In this document: positions 26,638 through 35,047 of the stretch, in pieces | Position numbering within the stretch: the stretch's first letter is position 1 | How the letters are laid out: every line of letters starts with the position of its first letter | Assembly: GCF_021249405.1 (NCBI RefSeq) | Contig: NZ_CP089593.1 | Coordinates: 1,736,001-1,800,000, forward strand | From: Halobacterium zhouii | Lineage (GTDB): Archaea > Halobacteriota > Halobacteria > Halobacteriales > Halobacteriaceae | Length of the DNA: 64,000 nucleotides | Direction: 5' to 3' | Translations under genes and position numbers: made by a program | The notes under the pieces: model-generated | What the model saw: only the letters and a program-made list of their open reading frames with translations | Told to the model about the DNA's origin: nothing | Databases searched by the model: none

Positions 26638-26732
26638 TTGACAGCCAGAAAGCCCCGGCTGGAGTGGACCATCTCGCTTCTGCGGACACGGAAGAACGTC
26701 AGCCCACTCCAGCCGGGCTTTCCGGGTGTCAA
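26638..26732 (+). repeat. Structured repeat family E, copy 2 (outer arms only)
   Basis: A 95-nt hairpin from TTGACA to TGTCAA, with arms matching GACAGCCAGAAAGCCCCGG against GACACCCGGAAAGCCCGG and then GCTGGAGTGG in both arms, differing by a few mismatches and one gap. Its loop starts ACCATCTCGCTTCTGCGG, the same sequence that in copy 1 leads into the core. The core itself is absent. Lies between hemA and the carbinolamine dehydratase gene; could act as a terminator. Confidence 0.75.
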
Positions 26733-26806
26733 TAGCCGAGAGCATAATTCACGCTACGGACTCTCCGGCGAGTATTGTTATGTGGCTGGCGAGTGACGCC
26801 ACACGC

Positions 26807-27082
26807 ATGAGCGACGTGCTCGAAGAAGACGAGATTCGGAGTGGACTGCCCCACGGCTGGCGATTAGTGGGCGACGAGATCGTGCGCGTCTACGAGTTCG
26901 ACGACTACCTGGCGGGCGTGGCGTTCGCTTCCGAGGTCGGCGAACTCGCCGACGAGGAGTTCCACCACCCCGAGATCCAGATCCGCTACGACGAGGTGGA
27001 GGTGCAGTTCACGAGCCACGAGGCTGGCGGCGTCACCGAACAGGACCTCGAGATGGCCGAGCGGACGGACGACCTGCGGTGA
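26807..27082 (+). CDS. Pterin-4-alpha-carbinolamine dehydratase-like protein
   Basis: 91 aa, the full family length. The signature EFHHPEIQIRYDEVEVQFTS contains the catalytic His pair, followed by HEAGGVTEQDLEMA. Upstream residues YEFDDYLAGVAFASEVGELA match the helix that packs against the active site. In animals it recycles the aromatic amino acid hydroxylase cofactor; the role in haloarchaea without clear hydroxylases is uncertain and may be regulatory. ATG 26807 is preferred to longer in-frame starts that overlap the repeat region. Confidence 0.88.
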   Translation: MSDVLEEDEIRSGLPHGWRLVGDEIVRVYEFDDYLAGVAFASEVGELADEEFHHPEIQIRYDEVEVQFTSHEAGGVTEQDLEMAERTDDLR

Positions 27083-27129
27083 TGGCGGACCCCCGGATGG
27101 AGGGGTGCCGGCTGACAGCGGGTCCGTAG

Positions 27130-27498
27130 ATGAACGCGCGCTACGTGTTCGCGGTGCGGTTCCGACTGGAGCCAACCAGTGGCGTCTCCGTGGACCCGGC
27201 GACCTTCGAGACGCGACTGTTCCGCCCGGCGGACCCGCCGGGCGAACCCGGGTGGCTGTTCTTCCGGGACAACCTCTGGCGGGGCGACCTGGCCGACCCG
27301 GAGCATTTCCGCGGGTTGGCTGCGGACGCGCTCGGCGTGCCCGTAGAGTCAGTGGAGTACCGTGCGTTCGAGATGGAACGCGAGCACCGCGCCGCGTTCG
27401 AGGACGCGGTCGCCGCGAACCTCGACTCGTTCAACGCCGACTCCGCGACCGAAGCGGTGAGCAAGTACCTCGGAAGTTCACTCGAAGTGCGCGACTAG
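27130..27498 (+). CDS. LWR-salt protein
   Basis: 122 aa. Named in databases for the LWR tripeptide, here residues 49-51 in FFRDNLWRGDL. A ferredoxin-like alternation of strands and helices is likely (ARYVFAVRFRLEP at the start; PGEPGWLFFRD in the middle). Restricted to haloarchaea; function unknown. It lies 47 nt after the carbinolamine dehydratase gene. The C-terminus ends LGSSLEVRD. The family name is recalled, not searched. Confidence 0.78.
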   Translation: MNARYVFAVRFRLEPTSGVSVDPATFETRLFRPADPPGEPGWLFFRDNLWRGDLADPEHFRGLAADALGVPVESVEYRAFEMEREHRAAFEDAVAANLDSFNADSATEAVSKYLGSSLEVRD

Positions 27499-27561
27499 TC
27501 GCGGCTGGCTGCCCGTTACGGGTCCTATAACTATGCCGTTGTCCGCCGTCTCCGCTGGCAT

Positions 27562-27723
27562 ATGTCACAGGCCAGTGCAGTCACGTGTCCGTACTGCAAG
27601 ACCCGCTTCGAACCCGACTCGCTTCCCGATAGCTCCGCGCTGGGCCAGCGCACGGACCGACTGAAGGGGACGGAACTCGAGTGTGTCTCCTGTGGCGACG
27701 ACTTCGAGTTCTTCTTCTACTGA
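27562..27723 (+). CDS. 53-aa zinc-ribbon protein
   Basis: Starts at ATG 27562, stops TGA at 27721. Two zinc knuckles, CPYC (residues 9-12) and CVSC (41-44), frame an acidic middle; the end is aromatic (DDFEFFFY). A typical haloarchaeal single-domain zinc ribbon of unknown role, possibly transcriptional or RNA binding. Codon bias supports it. No operon partner is evident; the next gene begins 103 nt later. Confidence 0.72.
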   Translation: MSQASAVTCPYCKTRFEPDSLPDSSALGQRTDRLKGTELECVSCGDDFEFFFY

Positions 27724-27826
27724 TCCCGAGCGAGTGGTCGACGACCCGACGCGGCCCGGTTCGTGACGGTTCAGCCACAACTTGGTCAGAAACCGTTTGC
27801 GTGCTCTCGTCGACGGTTAGGCCACC

Positions 27827-28927
27827 ATGCGCAGTGAACACCTCGTGGTCGGTGTCGTGGTGCTCCTCGTGACCGCCGGCTTCGGTGTCGCGGGCACCGC
27901 GTCGTCGCTGACCCCCGGCACGGAGAATGTATCACAGACGAGCGCCGTCCAGTCGGCCAACTGCAACTACACTTCGTTGTACGACCAGACCATCGACTCC
28001 GTCGTGGGCGTCGCCACGACGTCCGGACAGGGCTCCGGGTTCGTCTACCAGACGTTCGAGGGCAACAACACCAGTTACGTCGTCACGAACGCACACGTCG
28101 TCGGCGACGCGAGCACAGTCACCGTCGAGTTGGCCACCGAGACCCAGCGCACCGGCGAAGTGGTGGGCCGGAACCAGTTGGCGGACCTCGCGGTCGTCCG
28201 CGTGAACGACACGCCGAGTTCCGTCGAAGCGCTGCCCGTCGCGGAGACGGTTCCCGAACAGGGCCGCAGGGTCGCCGCGTTCGGGCGGCCGTTCGGGCTC
28301 GACGAGACCATCACGCACGGCATCATCAGCGGCGTGAACCGATCACTGCCGACGACCCAGACCGCCGCCGTGCCGACCGTCATCCAGACGGACGCGCCGA
28401 TCAACCCCGGTAACAGCGGCGGGCCGCTGGTCACCTGCAACGGCACCGTCGTCGGCGTCAACACCGCGGGAATCCCGGCCGAGCGAGCCGACAACATCGG
28501 CTTCGTCATCCCCGCGACGCTCGTCCAGCAGGTCGTGCCGGCGCTCATCCAGAACGGCTCCTACGACTTCGCGTATCTCGGCGTGACGCCGGCACCCATG
28601 ACGCCGGCGCTCGCGGAAGCAAACGACCTCAACACGACCGAGGGCGTGTACGTCCACCGCGCTCTCCAGGGCGGGCCGGCGGCCGGCGTGCTGCAGGGCA
28701 CGACGGGGTACGAGACCGTCCAGGGGTCACGGATTCCGGTCGGCGGGGACGTCATCGTCAGCGTCGCCGGCCAGCCCGTGAACTCCGCGGAGGAGCTCTC
28801 GACGTTCCTGTTGACGCAGAGTCAGCCCGGCGACACCGTGACGCTCACGGTGATTCGCGACGGCGAACGCCAGCAGGTCGAGGTGACGCTCGGCGAGCGC
28901 CCCGGGCCGGCGAACGCGTCGCCCTGA
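27827..28927 (+). CDS. HtrA/DegP-like secreted serine protease with PDZ domain
   Basis: 366 aa, exported: a Sec signal peptide covers residues ~5-25 (VVGVVVLLVTAGFGVAGT). The trypsin-like triad is complete: His90 in VVTNAHVVGD, Asp120 in NQLADLAVVRV and Ser197 in INPGNSGGPLV. A PDZ domain (residues ~235-350, including AYLGVTPAPMTP and GDVIVSVAGQPVNS) would recognise exposed C-termini of misfolded proteins. Function is extracellular or cell-surface protein quality control. Single promoter region of about 100 nt upstream; no Tat twin Arg and no lipobox. Confidence 0.92.
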   Translation: MRSEHLVVGVVVLLVTAGFGVAGTASSLTPGTENVSQTSAVQSANCNYTSLYDQTIDSVVGVATTSGQGSGFVYQTFEGNNTSYVVTNAHVVGDASTVTVELATETQRTGEVVGRNQLADLAVVRVNDTPSSVEALPVAETVPEQGRRVAAFGRPFGLDETITHGIISGVNRSLPTTQTAAVPTVIQTDAPINPGNSGGPLVTCNGTVVGVNTAGIPAERADNIGFVIPATLVQQVVPALIQNGSYDFAYLGVTPAPMTPALAEANDLNTTEGVYVHRALQGGPAAGVLQGTTGYETVQGSRIPVGGDVIVSVAGQPVNSAEELSTFLLTQSQPGDTVTLTVIRDGERQQVEVTLGERPGPANASP

Positions 28928-29030
28928 CCGAACGCCGGTTCGCGCTCGACCACTCGGAACGGCGACCAGCCGTGGGCCGGTCCAGTCGTCCGGAACACAC
29001 TTACAGGAGTCCGACGTATTCACGCGCCTA

Positions 29031-29729
29031 ATGGGCACCTCGTCCACGGACGACGCCGCTGCGGCATTCGAGGACGCCCCGGCGTCCGCCTACGACGTCT
29101 GGCTGTTCGACCTCGACGGCACGCTCGTCGACACCGAGTGGTCGTACACCCGAGAGGTGTTCGACCGCGTCGGCGACCGCATCGGCCGCGAGTTCACCGA
29201 CCGGGAGGCCGAGATTTTGTGGCACGGCCTCGGCGGGTCGCGCAACGAACAGCTCCGCGAGTGGGGCCTGACCCCGCCCGCGTTCTGGGACGCGTTCCAC
29301 GACGTCGAGGACCCGGCGGCCCGCGCTGACGCTACCTACCTCTTCGAGGACGCCGAACACGTCGCCGACATCGACGCGCCGGTCGGCGTCGTCACGCACT
29401 GCGCGGAGTTCCTCGCCGAACCCGTCATGGAGAATCTCGACATCGCGGACTGGTTCGACGTCGTACTGTGCTGTGACGACGACACCGGGTGGAAACCCGA
29501 CCCGCGGCCGCTCGAACTCGCGCTGGCGGATGTCGGCGCGGACCCGTCCCAGCACGCCGGCGTCTACGTCGGCGACGCCGAGAGCGACATGGGCGCCGCC
29601 GCGAACGCGGGCCTCGACGGCGTCCACGTCGAACGCCACGAACCCGGGATGCGCGGCCACTGCGTGCTCGGTGACCGCCGCGTCGACACCTTCGACGTGC
29701 TGTTCTCACAGTCCGCGGCGAGCGACTGA
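29031..29729 (+). CDS. HAD-superfamily hydrolase, phosphoglycolate phosphatase-like
   Basis: 232 aa. Motif I is VWLFDLDGTLVDT (nucleophile Asp27, Asp29), motif II VVTHCAEFL, motif III Lys in TGWKPDPRPLELAL and motif IV VYVGDAESDMGAA. The small helical cap between motifs I and II is typical of subfamily I phosphatases (Gph-like). An N-terminal acidic Ala-rich stretch of ~20 residues is extra. Substrate cannot be assigned. A 103-nt gap follows the protease gene, so probably separate. Confidence 0.88.
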   Translation: MGTSSTDDAAAAFEDAPASAYDVWLFDLDGTLVDTEWSYTREVFDRVGDRIGREFTDREAEILWHGLGGSRNEQLREWGLTPPAFWDAFHDVEDPAARADATYLFEDAEHVADIDAPVGVVTHCAEFLAEPVMENLDIADWFDVVLCCDDDTGWKPDPRPLELALADVGADPSQHAGVYVGDAESDMGAAANAGLDGVHVERHEPGMRGHCVLGDRRVDTFDVLFSQSAASD

Positions 29730-30342
29730 CTGCCGCTCGCGCGGTCCGAGCCATTCGGAGCCCGTTCCACCCGATGTCTGTTCTGTGGCACGCGCGCCAC
29801 CCAGCATGTCCTGGGTGTTTTCCGTGCGTTTCGTGCGGGCTTCCAGACCATATCCTGGTGCTCACGGACCGTTTCGAGGTGCGCCCGGAACGTTTCGCCC
29901 GTTCCATTCGGTGACGGACCTACTCAATTCGACGACGAGACGACGCCCGCCCTATCCCCCGATTAAACGCGATTAATTCGGGTTAACCGTCGGAAATCCG
30001 GGCCGACGAACTGCCCCGTTCAAGGGTACACGGGTCGTTGGAACAGGTGGCGGCAACGCACACGCCGCCGCTCAGGGCACACCACGCATCCGCCCCACGT
30101 CCGGCGGGCATCCCTTCCCCCTCACCGCCGGCGCCGGGGCGAACGGGTCACGCGACCCCTCCCCCACTACGCGTGACCCCACACGGTTGCAGTCAGTGTC
30201 GACTCGATGTCAGAGGTACAGCGCGCGGCACTCACCTCGAACCCCGCCGGGTCCGATCGGTGACCGCCGCGCCACCCCCGTTCGACTGAGTTCTGTCGCC
30301 GCGACCACCGGACTTTTCGCCCCGCCCCACGAACGTAGCGAC
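29730..30342. other. Long C-rich intergenic region
   Basis: 613 nt between two plus-strand genes without a credible reading frame. An AT-rich patch with TTAATTCGGGTTAA-like elements lies near 29960-29990, and from ~30000 to 30200 the plus strand is strongly C-rich with hairpin potential, including GGTCACGCG/CGCGTGACC-type arms (~30145 and ~30170) and GGCGGC/GCCGCC near 30050-30070. It could hold an unannotated RNA or a leader for hsp20; nothing recognised. Confidence 0.4.
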
Positions 30343-30693
30343 ATGTCCCGCCTTCGAGACGCACTGGGGAACCTCCCCGACGCCGTCTTCGTCGACGTAC
30401 TGGAGAGTGACGACGAGTATCTGCTCGTCGTCGACGTGCCCGGCGTCACCGCGGACACACTCGACGTCCGAGTCGAGGGGCAGAAACTCGTCGTCGACGC
30501 ACACCGCGAGAAAGACGTCCCGTCGGAGTTCGAGTACCGCAGGGAGGAGCGGTCGCTGTTCCTCGACGTCGAACTCCCGCTTCCGCTCGACGCTACCGAC
30601 ACCGGGTCGAGCGCGAGCGTCGAATCGGGCGTGCTCGAAGTCCGGCTGCCGAAGGAGGGCGGCGAGGCCCGTCACGTTCCCATCGAGGAGTAG
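30343..30693 (+). CDS. Small heat-shock protein, Hsp20/alpha-crystallin family
   Basis: ATP-independent chaperone that holds unfolded proteins. 116 aa. The alpha-crystallin beta-sandwich runs from YLLVVDVPGVTADTLDVRVE through LVVDAHREKD to SVESGVLEVRLPKE, with the hallmark A/S-x-x-x-n-G-v-L near the end. The N-terminal arm is short (MSRLRDALGNLPDAVF) and no C-terminal I-x-I anchor is evident (ends ARHVPIEE), so oligomer size may be limited. ATG 30343 is preferred to an earlier frame in the C-rich leader. Three nt before the ABC1 kinase gene, suggesting co-transcription. Confidence 0.9.
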   Translation: MSRLRDALGNLPDAVFVDVLESDDEYLLVVDVPGVTADTLDVRVEGQKLVVDAHREKDVPSEFEYRREERSLFLDVELPLPLDATDTGSSASVESGVLEVRLPKEGGEARHVPIEE

Positions 30694-30696
30694 ACG

Positions 30697-32358
30697 GTGG
30701 CGCTGCTCCGGTCGTATCGACGCTTCGTCGTCGTCGCCTGGCAGTTCCTGCCGCTCGTCTGGGGCTACCTGCGGGACCGCCGGCGGTTCGTGTTGTTCGG
30801 CGGCCAGCGTCGAGTCACCAGCGAGACGCGCGTCGAGCGCGCCCAACGCCTGCTCGACTCGCTTTTGACCCTCGGCCCGACGTTCATCAAACTCGGACAG
30901 TTGCTCTCCACGCGCCCGGACGTGCTCCCGCCGGAGTACGTCGACGTGCTCACGGAACTCCAGGACCGCGTGCCGCCCGCGGACTGGGTGGACGCGAGGG
31001 TCGTCCTCGAGGAGGAACTCGGCCCCGTCGAGGACGCCTTCGACGACTTCGACACTGACCCCGTCAGCGGCGCGAGTCTCGGGCAGGTGTACACCGCCGA
31101 GGTGGACGGCGAGCGCGTCGCCGTGAAGGTGCGGCGGCCCGGCATCGAGGAGCTCGTGGAGGCGGACCTCCGCGTCATCCGGTGGACGGTGCCACTCATC
31201 GCGCGATTCGTCGGCGAATCGCGGGCGTTCAGCCTGGAGAACCTCACCGACGAGTTCGCGAAGACCATCCGCGAGGAGATGGACTACGTCCGGGAGGCCG
31301 AGATGCTCTCGGAGATCGGGGCGAACTTCGCGGACGACCCGAACGTCGTCGTCCCGGAGGTGTACGAGACCCACTCGGGTGGCCGCGTGCTCACCATGCA
31401 GTACATCCCGGGCACGAAGATATCGGACGTTGACACACTCGACGAGCAGGGCGTCGACCGCTCGGCGGTCGCCGAGACCGTCGAGCGCGCGTACCTCAAG
31501 ATGATCATCGACGACGGCGTGTTCCACGCCGACCCCCACCCCGGGAACCTCGCGGTACAGTCCGATGGCACCGTCGTCTTCTACGACTTCGGGATGAGCG
31601 GCCGGGTCGACGAGCACGTCCAGAACACCATCGTGGAGTTCTACGTCGCGGTCGCCAACCAGGACATCGACGCCATCCTGGACGCGCTCATCGACATGGG
31701 GACCCTCTCCCCGGAGGCTGACCGCGCGACGATGGCGGAGGTGATGGAACTCGCCATCCAGGACGCGCGCGGGGAGAACATCGAGACGTACCGCGTCCAG
31801 CAGATCGTCGGGAAGGTCGAGGACACCATCTACGAGTTCCCGCTGCGTCTGCCGTCGAACCTCGCGCTCGTGTTGCGCGTCGCGACCGTCGTGGAGGGCG
31901 TCTGCGTGACCCTCGACGAGGAGTTCGACTTCATCTCGGTGGCGACCGAGTACCTCACCGAGCAGGGCTACCGCGAGGAGTCCATCCGGCAGTTCGCCAC
32001 CGAGACCGCCGAGGACGTCCGCGAGTCCGCCCAGTCGACGATCCGCCTCGCGCCCAAAATCGAACGCGCCCTCGACCGCGTGGACCGCGACGACTTCTAC
32101 GTGCGCGCCGACATCGAGGACGGCGACGGCGTCGTCGACCGCCTCGCTCGCCGCATCGTCCTGGGTCTCGTGCTCGCGACGAGCGTGCCGACGACCGCGC
32201 TACTGTACGTCACCGCGGACCTCGCGGCCACCGGCGTCTCCGCAGCGTTCACGCTGCTCGTCGCGGCGGCGCTCTACCGGTCGTTCAAGGAGCGCCGCGG
32301 CATCCGGGCGACTCCGCAGTTCACGCGCCAGAATCTCCGAGAGCGCCGGCGGGAATAA
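30697..32358 (+). CDS. ABC1/UbiB-family atypical kinase (AarF-like)
   Basis: 553 aa from GTG 30697. Conserved UbiB features: KxGQ in FIKLGQLLSTRPDVLPPEY, the Ala-rich loop SGASLGQVYTAEVDG, the lysine in VAVKVRRPG, HADPHPGNLAV for the catalytic loop and FYDFGMSGRV for metal binding. Two transmembrane helices end the chain (LVLATSVPTTALLY and GVSAAFTLLVAAALY). UbiB proteins support quinone or isoprenoid-lipid synthesis through ATPase activity; the haloarchaeal substrate is unknown. Probably co-transcribed with hsp20. Confidence 0.92.
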   Translation: MALLRSYRRFVVVAWQFLPLVWGYLRDRRRFVLFGGQRRVTSETRVERAQRLLDSLLTLGPTFIKLGQLLSTRPDVLPPEYVDVLTELQDRVPPADWVDARVVLEEELGPVEDAFDDFDTDPVSGASLGQVYTAEVDGERVAVKVRRPGIEELVEADLRVIRWTVPLIARFVGESRAFSLENLTDEFAKTIREEMDYVREAEMLSEIGANFADDPNVVVPEVYETHSGGRVLTMQYIPGTKISDVDTLDEQGVDRSAVAETVERAYLKMIIDDGVFHADPHPGNLAVQSDGTVVFYDFGMSGRVDEHVQNTIVEFYVAVANQDIDAILDALIDMGTLSPEADRATMAEVMELAIQDARGENIETYRVQQIVGKVEDTIYEFPLRLPSNLALVLRVATVVEGVCVTLDEEFDFISVATEYLTEQGYREESIRQFATETAEDVRESAQSTIRLAPKIERALDRVDRDDFYVRADIEDGDGVVDRLARRIVLGLVLATSVPTTALLYVTADLAATGVSAAFTLLVAAALYRSFKERRGIRATPQFTRQNLRERRRE

Positions 32359-32425
32359 CACCCCGAGCGAGGAGTTGAGTACCCGGCCGTGTGGCGCTCT
32401 CCCGCCCAGAGAGCGTTCCAAACCG

Positions 32426-32431
32426 TTTATA
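32426..32431 (+). promoter_or_regulatory. TATA-like box of the aIF5A gene
   Basis: TTTATA lies 24-29 nt before the aIF5A ATG (32455), the spacing of a leaderless haloarchaeal promoter, in an otherwise GC-rich stretch. Confidence 0.55.
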
Positions 32432-32454
32432 CGAACAGGGAAGAATCAGATTGC

Positions 32455-32835
32455 ATGGCGAAAGAGCAGAAGGAAGTGCGCGAACTGCAGGAAGGCAACT
32501 ACGTCATAGTCGAGGAGGCCGCCTGCAAGATCAACTCCTACAGCACCGCGAAGCCGGGCAAGCACGGTAGCGCGAAGGCCCGCATCGACGCGGAGGGCGT
32601 CTTCGACGAGAAGAAGCGCTCGCTCAGTCAGCCCGTCGACGCGAAGATCTGGGTGCCGATAATCGGCCGCAAGCAGGGCCAGATCGTCTCCAAGGAGTCT
32701 GAGACCGTCGCGCAGGTCATGGACCTCGACACCTACGAGACGGTGACGATGGAGATCCCCGGAGACATCGACGTGCAGGCCGACGACAACATCGAGTACC
32801 TCGAGTTCGAAGGCCAGCGGAAGATCCTCGACTAA
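32455..32835 (+). CDS. eif5A: Translation factor aIF5A
   Basis: Assists peptide-bond formation at difficult sequences; requires modification of one Lys. 126 aa. The modified residue is Lys36 in [13 protein letters not shown], with an SH3-like N-terminal domain ([13 protein letters not shown]) and an OB fold ending [14 protein letters not shown]. Most archaeal and eukaryotic proteins read PGKHGHAK; here Ser replaces the second His. The gene for an agmatinase-like enzyme starts 3 nt later; in Haloferax this enzyme has been linked to aIF5A (deoxy)hypusination, so the pair forms a functional unit. Confidence 0.95.
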   Translation: MAKEQKEVRELQEGNYVIVEEAACKINSYSTAKPGKHGSAKARIDAEGVFDEKKRSLSQPVDAKIWVPIIGRKQGQIVSKESETVAQVMDLDTYETVTMEIPGDIDVQADDNIEYLEFEGQRKILD

Positions 32836-32838
32836 GGT

Positions 32839-33684
32839 ATGTTCCCTGGCGCACGCGCCGACCGCGACGACGCGGCGTACGTGGTCGTCGGTGCGCCCCT
32901 CGACGTCTCGACGTCGTTCCAGCCCGGAACGAGGTTCGGCCCGGAGCGCATCCGTCGCTTCGGGCGGACGTTCGAGGACTACCACCACACTTCTCGTGCG
33001 CACTTCTCTCAGCGCGGCGTCCACGACCACGGTGACGTCCACGCGTGGGACGACGCCGCGGAGTACCTCGAATATCTCGAGGGCGTGCTGACCGACATCC
33101 ACCGCGACGGCGCCGTCCCCGTTCTCCTCGGCGGCGAGCACACCGTGAGCATCGCGGGCGTGCGCGCCGCCGACCCAGACGTGCTCGTGATGCTCGACGC
33201 CCACCTCGACCTCCGCGAGGAACTCGACGGCAACCCCCTGAGCCACTCGACGGTCGCGCGCCACGCGCTCGACGTCGTCGACGAGGTCGTGGTCGTCGGC
33301 GCTCGCGCGGGCAGCGAAGCCGAATGGGAGCGCGCCGCCGAGAGCGACGTCACGGTCGTCCCGCCGGAGGACGCCGCCGACTGGACGCCCGAGTTCGGCG
33401 GCGACGATGCCGGCGGCGACGGCGATGCCAGCACCGACGGCGATGCCAGCACCGACGTCTACCTCAGCGTGGACGTCGACGCCGCCGACCCCGCGTACGC
33501 CCCGGGTACGGGCACGCTGGAGCCGTTCGGCCTCGGTTCCTCGACGATGCGGGACGTCGTCCGGGCCGTCGCACCGCACGCCACCGCGTTCGACGTCGTC
33601 GAGGTGAACGACCGCGACGACGGCCAGGCCGCGACGCTCGCCGCGAAACTGGTCCGCGAGTTCGTGCACGCCAACGCGGACTAG
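32839..33684 (+). CDS. Agmatinase / ureohydrolase family (aIF5A modification partner)
   Basis: 281 aa, arginase fold. Binuclear Mn ligands are all present: His101 in GGEHTVSIAG, Asp120, His122 and Asp124 in LDAHLDLRE, Asp212 and Asp214 in SVDVDAADP. An acidic insertion at residues ~188-206 consists of GDAST repeats and reflects an 18-nt tandem duplication; it precedes the last metal motif. Expected to act on agmatine or on agmatine-derived aIF5A side chains. Co-transcribed with aIF5A (3-nt gap). Confidence 0.9.
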   Translation: MFPGARADRDDAAYVVVGAPLDVSTSFQPGTRFGPERIRRFGRTFEDYHHTSRAHFSQRGVHDHGDVHAWDDAAEYLEYLEGVLTDIHRDGAVPVLLGGEHTVSIAGVRAADPDVLVMLDAHLDLREELDGNPLSHSTVARHALDVVDEVVVVGARAGSEAEWERAAESDVTVVPPEDAADWTPEFGGDDAGGDGDASTDGDASTDVYLSVDVDAADPAYAPGTGTLEPFGLGSSTMRDVVRAVAPHATAFDVVEVNDRDDGQAATLAAKLVREFVHANAD

Positions 33685-33720
33685 TGCTGGTAGGAATTGT
33701 GGTCGCTTCTGTAGATAGTT

Positions 33721-34066
33721 CGAAAGCCGCGGCTGCAGTGTACCGAACTACCTCTGCAGACACCCAGAAAGCCCCGAGGCTGTAGACTCGGGGGACTCGT
33801 TGCGCTCCTCGCCTTCGGCTGCGGTGCTAACGTCGTCCGCCTTCGTCTACAGCCTCGCCCCTTTCGGCCCCTCCCTGCCGGTTGCTCAGCCGGCAGGAGG
33901 TCGGACTGAAAGGGGCGGCCCTGTCGCGCTCGTGTAGTCGTCTCGCCGACCCCTATCCGTGAACGAGCGAAGCGAGTGAGCGGATATGTTGGCGAGCGAC
34001 CGCGACAGGGCCGGGGCTTTCTGGGAGGCCACAGAAGCGATTCAGTCCACGGCGGCCAGAACAGGC
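33721..34066 (-). repeat. Structured repeat family E, copy 3 (complete, inverted orientation)
   Basis: Second complete three-arm copy, core 33763-34025 (263 nt versus 261 in copy 1), filling the gap between the agmatinase and Nif3-like genes. Minus-strand order: closing stem, arm 1 (34010-34001 with 33928-33919, perfect), arm 2 (CCGCCCCTTTCAGTCC side near 33916), arm 3 (33856-33845 with 33787-33776, perfect), closing stem. Arms 1 and 3 differ from copy 1 by paired changes, while CATATCCG, GAGACGACTA, TAGCACCG-like and GCGCAACGAGTC segments are kept. Outer ~45-nt flanks are inverted copies of each other. Confidence 0.8.
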
Positions 34067-34135
34067 CTCGAATCAACCACGCAGACTCCACCTAGCGCCG
34101 ACGCCTAGAAGTTCCCGGCGCCCGCCGTCCCTACT

Positions 34136-34897
34136 ATGCAACTCTCTGAAATCGCGAGCGACTGGAACGAGCGCTTGCGCGTGGACGACTACGCGGACGC
34201 CGCGACGAACGGCCTGCAGGTGGGGTCGCGGGAGATGGACGTCGAGCGCGTGGCGTTCGCGGTGGACGCGGCCGTCGAGACCATCGAGAAAGCAGTCGAG
34301 TGGGACGCAGACCTACTGGTGACCCACCACGGCGTCGTGTGGGGCGGTCTGGATTCGGTGACGGGCCACGAGTACGACCGGGTCGCGCCGCTGATCCGGA
34401 ACGACTGTGCGCTGTACGCCGCCCACCTGCCGCTGGACGGGCATCCAGAACTCGGGAACGCGGCGCGCCTCGCGGACGTCCTCGGCCTGGAGAACCGCGC
34501 GCCGTTCGCCGAGTCGGGACCCGAACACACCGGTGTGAAAGGGACCGCCTCGGAGAGTTACACCGCGGAGAGCCTCCGCGAGCGCCTCGAATCCGAGTTG
34601 GACACCGGCGGCCAACCAGTGCAGGTACTCGACTTCGGCCCCGAGGAACTCCGCGAAATCGCGGTGCTGACCGGCGGCGGCGCGGACTGGCTCCGGGAAG
34701 CCGAGGCCGCGGGCGCGGACGCCTTCGTCACCGGCGAGGGCAAGCAGAAGCTCTACCACGAGGCCCGCGAGGCCGGCGTCTCGGTGTTCCTCGCCGGCCA
34801 CTACGCCACGGAGACGTTCGGTGTGCAGGCGCTCCAGGCGGAGGCCGAAGCGTGGGGCCTGGAGACGACGTTCGTCGACCACCCGACCGGACTCTGA
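34136..34897 (+). CDS. Nif3-like dinuclear metal center protein (DUF34)
   Basis: 253 aa. Metal-binding motifs: VTHHGVVWGG near residue 63 and the C-terminal VFLAGHYATETFGVQALQAE, with additional ligands in YAAHLPLDGHPE. Family members form hexameric rings with two metals per subunit; proposed roles include GTP cyclohydrolase I-like or metal-chaperone functions, none proven. Length is at the short end but complete. ATG 34136; a promoter with no obvious TATA directly after the E element. Function by inference only. Confidence 0.88.
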   Translation: MQLSEIASDWNERLRVDDYADAATNGLQVGSREMDVERVAFAVDAAVETIEKAVEWDADLLVTHHGVVWGGLDSVTGHEYDRVAPLIRNDCALYAAHLPLDGHPELGNAARLADVLGLENRAPFAESGPEHTGVKGTASESYTAESLRERLESELDTGGQPVQVLDFGPEELREIAVLTGGGADWLREAEAAGADAFVTGEGKQKLYHEAREAGVSVFLAGHYATETFGVQALQAEAEAWGLETTFVDHPTGL

Positions 34898-35047
34898 TTC
34901 CGCTGGCTAACCACCACGACGCACCGACGGCCGGGTTCCGCATCTGACGAATTCGACTTCGTCAGGGGTCGAGTGTAGTCTTCGGAGAAGGGACGAGTTA
35001 TCAGCCTGGAGCGATTCGCTTCGAGCGACCCTTCACACCTTCCATAC

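Noticed and set aside
29990-30300. RNase P RNA or SRP RNA
   Set aside because: C-rich and structured, but none of the conserved core sequences of either RNA could be found on either strand.
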